DNA of 64,000 bases, taken from IMG/VR virus record IMGVR_UViG_3300023174_005299, positions 1-64,000 of that record, one strand, 5' to 3'. The notes beneath the pieces are model-generated. The model did not search any database and was not told the DNA's origin. It was given only the letters and a program-made list of their open reading frames with translations. This document shows positions 8,584 to 17,602 of this stretch, in pieces; positions within the stretch are counted from its first letter, which is position 1; each line of letters opens with the position of its first letter. A program made the translations under genes and the position numbers. This DNA is from a virus.

Positions 8584-9782
8584 TGTATAATTTTGTTGAC
8601 TTGATATTTTTCATGTGCGGCATGGTCGCGATAGCGATTGCCTGCGCGATTCCATTCTTCGCCTCGTCCTGTCATAATGTCAATTACACGATCAATGGTG
8701 CCATTATTCCAGTCTGAAATCAATCCCATGTTGTGATGCGGATCACGCAACAAATTTTGCATCTTGTGATAAGCATCATCTATGCTCCAGGGAACGTAGA
8801 GCCTATTGGGGTCATTTGCAAAAGTTTCAGGGAAACTGCGATAAGCAGGATATAGAACGTTGGCTCCAAGCGTGTCTGCTTCACTGACAGTGTTTGATAC
8901 CCAATCTTGGAGAGCACAATTAAACAACACACGAGTATTGTTAAGGTGAGCATAGTATTCGTTCTTGGTTATGTTGTCAAATATTTTGAGTTTGCCTTCT
9001 GCCTCCATGCGCCGAGCACGTTCAACATACTCTGGATTGTTGCTTCGCAAAGGACCACCACTGTATATTGCAAATTCACAAGGCTCGCTGGTAAGTTCGC
9101 CATACATTTCAATCAAGTCCATAAAGAAGCCAGGCTGCTTCTCTTGATCAAATCTTGCGGCAAATCCCACACGACGTGGACGCTGATCAAATGCCTTGAT
9201 GTTCTCTGCACCACCAATGCGTTCTAACACTTCTTCCTTGCCAAATGCTAGGCCACTAATATTGTATATAGGAGCACGCCATCCAGCAATGCGCATATGA
9301 GCAACCATCTCTTCGTTTGTGGCGAGAACTCCATCCACGAACTCATTAACCATTTGTTCGTAGAGTCCCATCCATTTTGCCATACCCCATACATGTACGA
9401 AGTCATCAGGATCAATGGACTGAGCAAGACAGCGCACATACACGCGAGGACGTTGATCAGCAGGAACCTGATCAAGGATGTAGGGTAAACTCTCAATGCC
9501 GGGTTGAAACATGTCTTCAAAGTAGATAACATCTTCACTGGTGACCTCTCCGTTCTTCATCATTTGAACCAAGTTCATCATCTGACTCATGCCAAAGTAA
9601 CTGCGCCCATGTGCATCCAACACTTGACCTACTGAGATAGCTTGACTATTGTCAATGGTAGTTCCAGGAACATACACAACGTCAAGACCTCTACGGTCAA
9701 ACACACGTCGGTTCCACTCTGTTAGTTGTAGTGTGTAGCGGGCTTCGTAGCTTTCCAAGCCCATGTAGTAGAGCTTTTTCAT
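8580..9782 (-). CDS. GT-B fold glycosyltransferase
   Basis: The 400 aa from ATG 9782 overlap the upstream stop as ATGA. The C-terminal half shows the GT4-like pattern: VGFAARFDQEKQPGFF, a hydrophobic sheet, then LFNCALQDWVSNTVSEADTLG where the family E-x7-E motif lies. No membrane segment is seen. The neighbours are galE and the small genes leading to dpdA, so a link to glycosylated DNA or virion sugars is possible but not shown. Confidence 0.7.
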   Translation of the reverse strand: MKKLYYMGLESYEARYTLQLTEWNRRVFDRRGLDVVYVPGTTIDNSQAISVGQVLDAHGRSYFGMSQMMNLVQMMKNGEVTSEDVIYFEDMFQPGIESLPYILDQVPADQRPRVYVRCLAQSIDPDDFVHVWGMAKWMGLYEQMVNEFVDGVLATNEEMVAHMRIAGWRAPIYNISGLAFGKEEVLERIGGAENIKAFDQRPRRVGFAARFDQEKQPGFFMDLIEMYGELTSEPCEFAIYSGGPLRSNNPEYVERARRMEAEGKLKIFDNITKNEYYAHLNNTRVLFNCALQDWVSNTVSEADTLGANVLYPAYRSFPETFANDPNRLYVPWSIDDAYHKMQNLLRDPHHNMGLISDWNNGTIDRVIDIMTGRGEEWNRAGNRYRDHAAHEKYQVNKIIQ

Positions 9783-10009
9783 TGTTGTACTCTTGGACGG
9801 AAAGTAGGTCGAGCGTCCTGGTCCCACATGTCTTTGACATTTTTTCCTTGGGTGTACTTATTAAATTGTTGGAACGCATAACTTTTCCAGTTGTACAACT
9901 CGGCTTCGTTGTACCGATATCCAAATCGTTGACAGAACTCTAAGAAGTTTTCAAGATCTTCAAAGATCTGAGTCACACGGGGATTAGTAGTAAATGTAAT
10001 TTTTCCCAT
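9779..10009 (-). CDS. hypothetical protein, 76 aa
   Basis: A small soluble protein rich in aromatic residues (FLEFCQRFGYRYNEAELYNW). It starts at ATG 10009 after an AGGTAATAAAA sequence and overlaps the downstream glycosyltransferase start. It lies directly after the T-fold protein and dpdA genes. I recognise no family. Confidence 0.6.
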   Translation of the reverse strand: MGKITFTTNPRVTQIFEDLENFLEFCQRFGYRYNEAELYNWKSYAFQQFNKYTQGKNVKDMWDQDARPTFRPRVQQ

Positions 10010-10023
10010 TTTTATTACCTTGA

Positions 10024-10467
10024 TTAAATTTTAATTGATTGAGTAGGGCGGTGAGTGTTGTACTGAATTATGGCACCGTTCTCACCATCTTCGGCGACTT
10101 CAATCCAGACACTACGATCTGGATATCGACTTGCTATTTGTATATATAGGTCATCACTGATCATCTCACAACTTTTATAGTTGAGTTCCAGTATTCCACC
10201 GGCATAGAGATTCTCCAGCCAACGTTTAAACTGGATGAATTCAATATCGCGATCATTATGAAAAACATCGATCCAAACTCGGAAATGAAAGATGTGTCTA
10301 TGAGGCACCCCAAGGAAAGACACATCATATTCATCACCGGTCGCCAATAGTGGATCAGTGGCAGCGGCAGGGTACTTGTGGATTCCTTCTTTGCGGAAGG
10401 TGACCCAGATTTTTCTATCTGCATATTGCTTGCATCTTTCAATTTGTTCTCTTTGTTCTTGATTCAT
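10024..10467 (-). CDS. PTPS/QueD-like T-fold protein near dpdA
   Basis: The 147 aa contain HRHIFHF (H56, H58, H61), a zinc-type histidine cluster before a beta strand, then a helix, a lone Cys in NYKSCEMISDD and a closing strand WIEVAEDGENGA that resembles the end of QueD proteins. The layout suggests a diverged pterin-synthase T-fold. It differs from the queD gene at 4603, so it is probably not a duplicate of that enzyme. It is coupled (ATGA) to the next gene in the dpdA operon, and a role in the deazaguanine pathway is inferred only from this. Confidence 0.5.
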   Translation of the reverse strand: MNQEQREQIERCKQYADRKIWVTFRKEGIHKYPAAATDPLLATGDEYDVSFLGVPHRHIFHFRVWIDVFHNDRDIEFIQFKRWLENLYAGGILELNYKSCEMISDDLYIQIASRYPDRSVWIEVAEDGENGAIIQYNTHRPTQSIKI

Positions 10468-10973
10468 AATTTTGAATCTCCCTTGTAGTCATCCCAAGAA
10501 GTAAAAGTGTCACGGCTCATCAAGCTGTGTAGACTATGGCACCAAACGCCGGGATTGGTGGCGTCAAAGTCTTTGTCATCTATTTTTAACATTGTATTAT
10601 AATTCCATAGCTTTGTATATGGTATGCTTACTCGAATCTGTGGAATAAAGTTGCGATGCTCGCACAAACCACCATCATGAAATTCTTCCACATGGGTGAT
10701 TGGGATATCCAAACTACACAAATAGCCCTTGCTTAAAAAAGGCTGGATCATACTTTCCCAACGTTGCCATTCAAGTGCGCTATCAGGGTGAAAGCTGTGA
10801 TTGGCACCAAAGAAGATATGTTCGATGCCATCTGGATTTTTGCTAAAATGGTATGCAATTTTGTCAACTGGTTGTATGCCAACCACAAACAAAGTAGTTT
10901 TACCAAATGCTGGAGTACGCTCTACTTCGACCCCGGTAAAAAAATCAACATTGTCATGACCTTCTCGATTCAT
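10464..10973 (-). CDS. hypothetical protein coupled to dpdA
   Basis: A 169-aa protein whose ATG shares a base with the dpdA stop (TAATG) and whose stop overlaps the next start (ATGA). It is alpha/beta with many His and Asp residues (HIFFGANHSFHPDS, EEFHDGGLCEHRNF), which could bind metal. I do not recognise it. The tight coupling makes it a candidate accessory factor of DNA modification. Confidence 0.65.
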   Translation of the reverse strand: MNREGHDNVDFFTGVEVERTPAFGKTTLFVVGIQPVDKIAYHFSKNPDGIEHIFFGANHSFHPDSALEWQRWESMIQPFLSKGYLCSLDIPITHVEEFHDGGLCEHRNFIPQIRVSIPYTKLWNYNTMLKIDDKDFDATNPGVWCHSLHSLMSRDTFTSWDDYKGDSKL

Positions 10974-12493
10974 TATACACTATCCTCTAATGCTGTCAGT
11001 AGTTCTGGGTTTAAATCATCTTCGGAATCCAAAGGATTGTCAACGTCAAACAGGTTGTTAAACATGGTATTGGCATTCACTGCTCGCTTACCAGTATAGC
11101 CACGAGTACCAATCACTCGTTCCCATATATTAGCATGATCATCAATAATTTGCAAGCTCTTCTGGCGATCCTTGGCTGCAAACACACGATTAATTACACT
11201 ACGGAAATCATACCAACGATCAGTTGGGTGCAACAGCATATCTGGTCCTTGCCCAGAATCATACACTCGATTTGCACGTTGTACTGCTTCAAGGTGCATC
11301 CAAGCATTGTGTCCCATGAGCAAGGCATAAGAGAAACTGTCCCATGATGTTTTACCTTCCTTGCCAATCTTATTTAGATCACCAGGCTTGTAAATGCAGA
11401 TATCGGATATCTTTAATCTACTGCTTATGGGACTATCTTCAAACTTGTCATGGATTCCATCTTGGCGCACAGCATCTCCAAACAGTCTTGAATCAAGTGA
11501 ATACTTTTTGTCATCCGCAGTGGCACTCATTCTATAACTCCACTTGTCACGATTCTCAGTAACAATTGAATGATAGAGTTGTCCATTTGCTGTGGCCAAG
11601 AATGGACTTGCGCAATCAAAGCTGATGGTAAAATTGGCATTGTGATGATATCGCACAGCACGTTGAATGTCTGTGAGCAACACTGCCCACTCTAATTTAC
11701 TGGTGCCCAAGAAGTGCATCCAATCATGCAGACCTTTTTCCAGCAAACCATCATGCATGAGGTTTACAATTCTCTTTAGCACAAGGTGCACATCACACAT
11801 GTTCTGCCCGCCCATGCCCCACCCATCAAAGGGCCTTTGGTGTTTGGCGGGGTCGCAGTAGTCTTTCATTAGACCGTACCAATGATCAGCTTCACCGTGA
11901 TTTGATCCTTGCAACACATTGAGAATCTTGACATCGCCATGACGATTGTTGATCCAGTATTCGTTGTTGAACTTACTGGCATTCACTGCATCATCATAGC
12001 TGTGAATGCCACAGGCTGCGGCAGCTTCTTTGTTGAGGTATGTCCAAGTTGGAATGTCCATGGTGAGCCCATGGGTGGCAATACCACACTGCCATTCCAA
12101 CACAGCTCGGCGTTTTTTCTCTGCGGCCTTGTCTTTGGGATCTGCCCATTGTCCGGGCCAAACACCTTTGGCAATTTGGAAACCACCCGAGTCACACAGC
12201 AATGTTGTGCCTGGCTCTCGATTCCTGAGCATGTCTTCTTTGGGAACATGTTTGGTAAGGTCCAAGTCAGCATGACCGGCACTGTAAAGACTCCACTTGT
12301 AGGGAAACAAAGCTTTTTGAGAATTCAACCAGTTCAATTGTTCCATGTCTGTTATACCTGCCGGCATTCGAGACTTGGGGATGTATTCATTAGATCGCTG
12401 TTTGCCTATGTAGGTTGCATAGAAACCCGACACTGCTGGTAAAAACAAAGCGTAGTCTAATTGTTTGGCGGTTAAGTTGTCTTGTTCAGTCAT
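10973..12493 (-). CDS. dpdA: DNA guanine transglycosylase (DpdA/TGT superfamily)
   Basis: A 506-aa member of the tRNA-guanine transglycosylase superfamily. Visible TGT landmarks are CDSGGFQ (100-106, substrate Asp), GWGMGGQ (224-230, matching the glycine-rich base-binding motif), HFLGTS (260-265) and SFDCASP (291-297, where TGTs keep the nucleophilic Asp, here D293). It is longer than bacterial TGT (about 375 aa) and lacks the clear C-terminal CxCxxC zinc site. With folE, queD and queE nearby, the best reading is phage DpdA, which exchanges guanine in DNA for a 7-deazaguanine. A role on tRNA is less likely. Confidence 0.82.
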   Translation of the reverse strand: MTEQDNLTAKQLDYALFLPAVSGFYATYIGKQRSNEYIPKSRMPAGITDMEQLNWLNSQKALFPYKWSLYSAGHADLDLTKHVPKEDMLRNREPGTTLLCDSGGFQIAKGVWPGQWADPKDKAAEKKRRAVLEWQCGIATHGLTMDIPTWTYLNKEAAAACGIHSYDDAVNASKFNNEYWINNRHGDVKILNVLQGSNHGEADHWYGLMKDYCDPAKHQRPFDGWGMGGQNMCDVHLVLKRIVNLMHDGLLEKGLHDWMHFLGTSKLEWAVLLTDIQRAVRYHHNANFTISFDCASPFLATANGQLYHSIVTENRDKWSYRMSATADDKKYSLDSRLFGDAVRQDGIHDKFEDSPISSRLKISDICIYKPGDLNKIGKEGKTSWDSFSYALLMGHNAWMHLEAVQRANRVYDSGQGPDMLLHPTDRWYDFRSVINRVFAAKDRQKSLQIIDDHANIWERVIGTRGYTGKRAVNANTMFNNLFDVDNPLDSEDDLNPELLTALEDSV

Positions 12494-12846
12494 TTAATTA
12501 AGTGTTGTGCTAATACCATACAGCTCAGCCATGCCCACATTGTGTTAAATGCAACCAAGGTTGGCAGTAGTTTTTTGTTGCTTGCCCAGATCAGTGTAAG
12601 GCTTGTTAATAATGTAAGCCAATAAAACTGCCATAACGAAACACCAAAAATTAAGCCTGGAATGATAATTAATGCTTTAGCAGTCCAACTAGCCGCCTCA
12701 ACTTTGTTATAAAAGTGGTCCCAGTATTCTTTAGTGAACCACATGTTATAACATTCTCGAATTTTATCCCAGCCTGTTTGATGATAAGTGAATGCTACTA
12801 ATATTAGTGACGCAGTAGTGGCCCATACAATTTGTTCTAGTGTCAT
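12490..12846 (-). CDS. small membrane protein
   Basis: A 118-aa protein with about four hydrophobic segments: near 5-22, 56-74, 77-90 and 95-113. The loop between the first two is charged and aromatic. It overlaps the dpdA start and the DUF2061 stop (ATGA-type), so it is part of the clamp-to-dpdA operon. No family was recognised. It may act with the DUF2061 protein in the inner membrane. Confidence 0.65.
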   Translation of the reverse strand: MTLEQIVWATTASLILVAFTYHQTGWDKIRECYNMWFTKEYWDHFYNKVEAASWTAKALIIIPGLIFGVSLWQFYWLTLLTSLTLIWASNKKLLPTLVAFNTMWAWLSCMVLAQHLIK

Positions 12847-13046
12847 TCTATTTTACCCCACTTAATTTTAAGCCATATTCGTTCATGAATATAGTAATCT
12901 ACACTTAGGAGAATATGCAGTGCTGTGGCAAAACCTGTAGCACTACTGATATCTCCTGTAAACAAATATGTCCATAAGATAGTAAACAACCATGCTGTCA
13001 CACGGTATGTCAACATCCTTACAACTGTTCGTTTTTTAGTTTCCAT
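12843..13046 (-). CDS. DUF2061 family membrane protein
   Basis: A 67-aa protein with two hydrophobic segments and the DUF2061 pattern: a basic start (KKRTVVRMLTYRVTAW), a TG turn and the closing YYIHERIWLKIKWG. The family occurs in bacteria and aquatic phages and has no known function. Its ATG directly abuts the sliding clamp stop, so it is co-translated. Confidence 0.75.
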   Translation of the reverse strand: METKKRTVVRMLTYRVTAWLFTILWTYLFTGDISSATGFATALHILLSVDYYIHERIWLKIKWGKIE

Positions 13047-13777
13047 TACTTGCTCTGTGCTGGCAATGTGTAGGTGTACACAGCAACACCAGAATTCACA
13101 ATAATCTGCATGGCACCCTCATCGCTGATTTTCATAATCTTGTCGCCATCCAGGTCCAGGATACTAATTACTTGTTTGACTGGCCAGCCCCAAGAGTGTT
13201 TCATAGAGCCAGTTATGCCGGATTCAAATACAAAGTCACCGGCATGGGTGCTGTGATCACCAAACGCAAACTTTAAATTGTTGTTGTCAACCCGTACTTT
13301 AAAGTTTGGTTGCTCACTGTTGGCCTGAGCCTGCATTTTTAATTTTGTGATACCACTGAGCTTGGGTTCAAATTCTATGTTCCAGTTAACTGGTCGCATC
13401 TTGGCAGTTTTTAATTGGTCAGACACAATCTCACTGCTCATGAATCTATAATCATTTTGAAAGTCCCCGCCAGCATTAGTAAAATGCAAGCCCACTGGAA
13501 CATCAACATCATTGCGATTTTGTTTAGTCACAGTGATATCAGCATTTTCGCGATACTCTTGAATGTTTAAAAGAATTTTTAATTTATCCAAATTGGGCAT
13601 ACCAAATGTACCCACAAAGTCTGATATTGGTTGCAAGAAGCTTGCTTGCAATACCACAGATTTGTCAGTGGCCAAGCCAGCAATCTCTGTCACTGTGTCA
13701 GTGCCAATGATTTTAACAAGGCCAATACAACCGAGGTCGTGTGTGTGTTCAACTAAGTCTAATAGATTATCTCTCAT
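13046..13777 (-). CDS. DNA polymerase sliding clamp (gp45-like)
   Basis: The 243 aa match the T4-type processivity clamp in length and pattern: an N-terminal LLDLVEHTHDLG helix, GMPNLDKLKILLN and EYRENADITV, the two-domain beta/alpha layout and a short C-terminal strand. It should form a trimeric ring that tethers the polymerase encoded two genes upstream; in T4 the clamp also activates late transcription. A GGAGA ribosome-binding site precedes ATG 13777, with a late-type box 26 nt upstream. Confidence 0.8.
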   Translation of the reverse strand: MRDNLLDLVEHTHDLGCIGLVKIIGTDTVTEIAGLATDKSVVLQASFLQPISDFVGTFGMPNLDKLKILLNIQEYRENADITVTKQNRNDVDVPVGLHFTNAGGDFQNDYRFMSSEIVSDQLKTAKMRPVNWNIEFEPKLSGITKLKMQAQANSEQPNFKVRVDNNNLKFAFGDHSTHAGDFVFESGITGSMKHSWGWPVKQVISILDLDGDKIMKISDEGAMQIIVNSGVAVYTYTLPAQSK

Positions 13778-13802
13778 GTGTTCTCCAAAAAATTTGATGG
13801 TG

Positions 13803-13810
13803 TATTTAGA
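13803..13810 (-). promoter_or_regulatory. late-type promoter box before the sliding clamp
   Basis: The minus strand reads TCTAAATA, close to the T4 late consensus TATAAATA. It lies within a 7-bp inverted repeat (ATTTAGA / TCTAAAT) in the short gap before the clamp gene. Confidence 0.4.
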
Positions 13811-13821
13811 TTAAGTCTAAA

Positions 13822-14802
13822 TTATTTGCTATTATTACTGATTTTCAAGCTCTTGTCAACGATCTTGGCCAAAGCCTGACCGCCACGCAATGTACTCAAT
13901 GTTCCGGGTTTTTTAATCTCCAACCAGGTATTGCTGGCATCCAGATGCCGTTCAATTTCAACTTCGTAATTCAATGATTTAACAACTTTATGGACTTGCT
14001 GGGCAGGTGTGTAACACATGTAACTTCGTTCCACTAGTTCTACTCCGGCAGCGTTTTCACAGTTGTTGAATGTAAATGCAAATATGCCGCCGGGTTTGAG
14101 TTTTTGATACATTTCAGTTAGATACTGAGTCATTACTTCAATAGGTTTGTAATTAAAATAGTTATAGGCCAACACAAATCCAAATTGATGATCGGGAAGT
14201 TGGTGCAATATTGCTTGTGTGCCAGTTTCTTGTGTGCCAACTTCTTGAACCTGGTACATTCTCAATCTTTCCAGGTAATGTTGATTAAATTTGTCCTTGA
14301 TTGGATGAAACAATGCCAAGTCTTGATCAACAAGGTACAACGGATCAAGCCCCACTAGCATGTCAACCCAAGGCTCCAATCCTGGACGTAGAATCATTCC
14401 TGGGTGCCTCCAATCGCTGTATTTTTTTAGTCTCCCTGTGAGGAATTCTTCTGACTTAGATGACAACACCAGGCGCCGGTTGAGTAGGTATTCAACTGAG
14501 TCCTGGCTCTTACCTTCCAGGTATATACGATAACTGTCTTCCAAATATGTTGGTTGCAGTGTACCAACTTCTTTGATTAAATTGGATCTAAGATTTACTA
14601 TACTGTTATCAAATCTTTCAATGGCTTGACGCACCTGAGACAGGTTGAAATCAACTGCCTTGGTAAAGTTAGGATACTGTAGATCGTGTGTAGTGATTAA
14701 ATGATGCAGGGGTTCTAGTTCGCCAAACACAGCCTGACGGGCATTATGTTCCAACATAGAATCAATTAGATTTAGATATCTTACTATTGCACTGAGTTTC
14801 AT
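13822..14802 (-). CDS. methyltransferase-like conserved phage protein
   Basis: A 326-aa protein. The N-terminal 140 residues are helical; the C-terminal half looks like a Rossmann methyltransferase, with DPLYLVDQD, the strand FGFVLAYNYFNY, YQKLKPGGIFAFTFNNC and a following beta hairpin. A clear glycine-rich motif I is not present, so activity is uncertain. It is coupled to the DNA polymerase (ATGA overlap), which suggests a role in replication or DNA modification. Confidence 0.55.
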   Translation of the reverse strand: MKLSAIVRYLNLIDSMLEHNARQAVFGELEPLHHLITTHDLQYPNFTKAVDFNLSQVRQAIERFDNSIVNLRSNLIKEVGTLQPTYLEDSYRIYLEGKSQDSVEYLLNRRLVLSSKSEEFLTGRLKKYSDWRHPGMILRPGLEPWVDMLVGLDPLYLVDQDLALFHPIKDKFNQHYLERLRMYQVQEVGTQETGTQAILHQLPDHQFGFVLAYNYFNYKPIEVMTQYLTEMYQKLKPGGIFAFTFNNCENAAGVELVERSYMCYTPAQQVHKVVKSLNYEVEIERHLDASNTWLEIKKPGTLSTLRGGQALAKIVDKSLKISNNSK

Positions 14803-17459
14803 GAAAATTCAAATAAAGACTGTAAGGTGTTATCGGTATTGGTAGCTGACTCTAGACCCCAACCCAGCACCCCCAATAAATTGTCAACCTTGCCATCGAT
14901 CACAGTGGCTTCCATTTCACTGTCGTCAAATGGTAAATCTTTAAACCACTGTGGCAAATGCAATTCATCAGTGGGATAAGCAATTGATGTCCAACCCAAC
15001 GGGTTTGATTTTAACTTGCAAACAATCACTTTCATGCCATCAACCACCTGCATGCTGTAGTTATCGCTGTTCATGCGCCTTAAATTATTCCAGTTCATTG
15101 CGGCACGAACATGTCCAGGCATGTTGGCTTTGCCTAATCGAGTTTCTTCCGCGCCATACTTGGTCAAATTGTTGACACGTTTGGGTGAACCTTTTTCCCA
15201 ACCTGGGCGTTCTTTAAAGATATATTTGAATTCACGGATCTTTTCAATGATTGCATCTTTGCCGACCCCTTGCAGAACATCATTGAGGATGTCACTGAGA
15301 AATTCTTGAATCACCTTGGGCGTGTCACTGCGCTTCAAATCCAAGCCCATGGCCTTGACCTTGCCAGGCTTGCCTTCAACATCCAGGCGCTTGCCTTCTT
15401 TGTCAATGATCATCACAGCATAACGCTTTTTAGTAATGAACAGGCCTTTGCTGGCAACAATCTCTCGACCACCTTTGATGATGGATCCATTTTCTCTAGG
15501 ACAATGAAATGCTTGCTCCATGAATCCCGGAAAACTGGCATTAACTTGTTCAGCAATTGAATCATACAATTGGATACAAATTTCTTTTGACCACTCCATG
15601 CGACCTTCGTTGACTTCAGACTTGAGCACACCCCAGGCACTGAAATAACAACTATCAGTGTCGCCATAAATTATGGTTTCACCAGTGTGATCATATTTGC
15701 CAGTCACACATTCATTGACATAGGCATCCATGTGCTTGGCAATAGCACGACCTGTGAGTGTGGTACTCTGTCCAATACGCTTGTCAAAGAATCTGCAACC
15801 AGGATTAAGAATAGCGCCATACAGGCTGTTCAAGTTAATCTTCTTAACCAACTGACGTTTGTCCCAGTATTCTTCTTCGGCCTTAGTTGCACAAGCCTTG
15901 AGTTTGGCCTGCATTTCTTTACGTTCTGCATACCAACGTTTGAGCAAGCCTGGAATGATTCCTTCCTTGTCATAGGTGAAGATAGTACCGTTGGCTGACA
16001 GTATCCAAGGATGATTACTGTCAAAAATTATTTTCCAAATCTCTGCGGCACTGTGCACACTTTCATCACCGTCTTGCCAGTCAATGGTGATTTCCGTGCC
16101 ACGTTGTTGTTCCATCACAGCAGTGTATTCTAGGCTACCAAACAAACCCTCCCAGGCAGCCGCAAAACTCATGTTTTGTGACTGTCGGTCATGAATGTAT
16201 TTGTCGGTCATGACCGGTCTGAGTTGTCCAACAATTGTTTCGGGCCCCATGTTAAGAGCACGGATTGCTGACGGGTAGAGCGAGTTAATGTCAATGGAGC
16301 CAATGTATTCGTGAATCCCTTTTTTGGGATAAGCAACATAGGCACCTGCGGCTTGCGTATCATCATCTGTGAGTCTCTGTTGTCGGTTGGGAACTACTAA
16401 ACCACGTTCGTGGGCTTCATTGATAATTGCTTGTTCAGTAACTGCCACAGCACCCATGGTGGTTTGTAACAGCACTGTGTTTTCGTGTGCCAGGGTATTG
16501 GCCAAGTCCAAGAAACGCAGTTTCTTGTCAATGGCAGCTAGTCCATTTACGTCTTGCCGGTTGTACTCGATAAATGTTTTGAAATTTTGATTGTACAATT
16601 GATCAAGTGTGCCTTCAAACTTGGTTTTGCTGCCAAGGTCCTCATACTCAAGGATGGCATCTAAGCTATAACTATGGCGTTCTTCATATGTGTACTTGCG
16701 ATACAGTTGCATGTAGTCAAGATGTACACGCCCAATTAAATCATATGTTTGTTGCTCAGAACCAAATCGTTCAAACATGCGCGGCTTAGGCAGTTGATTT
16801 AGTAGACAAAATCGACGAGTGTCATCTTTGCTAAGGACTCGAATACATCTGTTGATGGTGTAGGGAATATCATAGCCCTCACTGTTCCAGCCACTGACCA
16901 CATCTGCATCTTCAATGAGATTTAAAAATGTGTCAATGAGTTCAGCCTCGGTTTCATACACAAAGGTGTTGGGGAATTCGGCAGCAATTTCCCTAGCAGT
17001 TTCTTGACTCATGTGCCGGGGCGGGACCACCACTGTTACTAATTGATCTAACCAATCCAAATACACTGATATGGCAGTGATGGGGTTGAATGGGTCATCG
17101 GGTCTGCTAAAACCACGCTCGGGATCAAAGTCTACTTCAATGTCAAAAAATGCTGTGTGCAGTTTTGGTCCGTCTTGACCTTTGTAGTTTTCTTCTAGGC
17201 ACCGAAAGATAGGATTGATATCACTCTCATACAATCGCTTGCTGGAGTGCATTTTGACTTCCTTGCGGAACTCTTTGTTGTTGCGTGTGCTGAAACGACT
17301 GACAGGTGTGCCATAGATGCTTTGAAACTTGCCTCTGGCATCGTCATAGTAAAAGATGTAGTTGGCAGGATACTCTCGGTATTGCCTTTCACCATCGCGG
17401 CGTTCCACAATGTGAATGCGATCGTGTTCACGATCAAAAAGTGCGTCAATATAACTCAT
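14799..17459 (-). CDS. family B DNA polymerase (T4 gp43-like)
   Basis: An 886-residue replicative polymerase. Exonuclease motifs: FFDIEVD (D106, E108), WNSEGYDIPY and YNRQDVNGL. Polymerase motifs: DINSLYPSAIR (motif A), KKINLNSLYGA (motif B), YGDTDS (motif C) and KKRY. All catalytic residues look intact. The last residues, SLFEF, resemble the clamp-binding tail of T4-type polymerases. It is preceded by a consensus sigma70 promoter with a palindrome and a structured leader. Confidence 0.96.
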   Translation of the reverse strand: MSYIDALFDREHDRIHIVERRDGERQYREYPANYIFYYDDARGKFQSIYGTPVSRFSTRNNKEFRKEVKMHSSKRLYESDINPIFRCLEENYKGQDGPKLHTAFFDIEVDFDPERGFSRPDDPFNPITAISVYLDWLDQLVTVVVPPRHMSQETAREIAAEFPNTFVYETEAELIDTFLNLIEDADVVSGWNSEGYDIPYTINRCIRVLSKDDTRRFCLLNQLPKPRMFERFGSEQQTYDLIGRVHLDYMQLYRKYTYEERHSYSLDAILEYEDLGSKTKFEGTLDQLYNQNFKTFIEYNRQDVNGLAAIDKKLRFLDLANTLAHENTVLLQTTMGAVAVTEQAIINEAHERGLVVPNRQQRLTDDDTQAAGAYVAYPKKGIHEYIGSIDINSLYPSAIRALNMGPETIVGQLRPVMTDKYIHDRQSQNMSFAAAWEGLFGSLEYTAVMEQQRGTEITIDWQDGDESVHSAAEIWKIIFDSNHPWILSANGTIFTYDKEGIIPGLLKRWYAERKEMQAKLKACATKAEEEYWDKRQLVKKINLNSLYGAILNPGCRFFDKRIGQSTTLTGRAIAKHMDAYVNECVTGKYDHTGETIIYGDTDSCYFSAWGVLKSEVNEGRMEWSKEICIQLYDSIAEQVNASFPGFMEQAFHCPRENGSIIKGGREIVASKGLFITKKRYAVMIIDKEGKRLDVEGKPGKVKAMGLDLKRSDTPKVIQEFLSDILNDVLQGVGKDAIIEKIREFKYIFKERPGWEKGSPKRVNNLTKYGAEETRLGKANMPGHVRAAMNWNNLRRMNSDNYSMQVVDGMKVIVCKLKSNPLGWTSIAYPTDELHLPQWFKDLPFDDSEMEATVIDGKVDNLLGVLGWGLESATNTDNTLQSLFEFS

Positions 17460-17480
17460 AGTCTCCGTTTGTGGCCGGTA

Positions 17481-17512
17481 AGCCGTGATGTGTGCTCGTA
17501 AAGTGAGCGGCT
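17481..17512 (-). promoter_or_regulatory. structured leader of the DNA polymerase gene
   Basis: The roughly 60-nt leader contains a stem AGCCG/CGGCT stacked on CTC/GAG, ending about 20 nt before the ATG. T4 polymerase represses its own translation by binding a leader hairpin, so this is a candidate for the same control. The structure is read by eye only. Confidence 0.35.
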
Positions 17513-17523
17513 CTTGTTGTTAA

Positions 17524-17552
17524 TTATACACAATTTGCTTGACATTGTCAAG
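17524..17552 (-). promoter_or_regulatory. consensus sigma70 promoter of the DNA polymerase gene
   Basis: On the minus strand TTGACA, a 17-nt spacer and TATAAT, both hexamers perfect. It should be read by unmodified host RNA polymerase. Confidence 0.88.
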
Positions 17553-17554
17553 CT
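17538..17554. promoter_or_regulatory. 17-bp palindrome over the polymerase -35 box
   Basis: GCTTGACA and TGTCAAGC form a perfect 8-bp inverted repeat with a single central base, covering the -35 hexamer. This is the form and position of a repressor operator. Confidence 0.5.
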
Positions 17555-17602
17555 CATTTAGTATTTTTATTTGGTTAGTGATTGGTATATAAGCTTGCAT
17601 AC

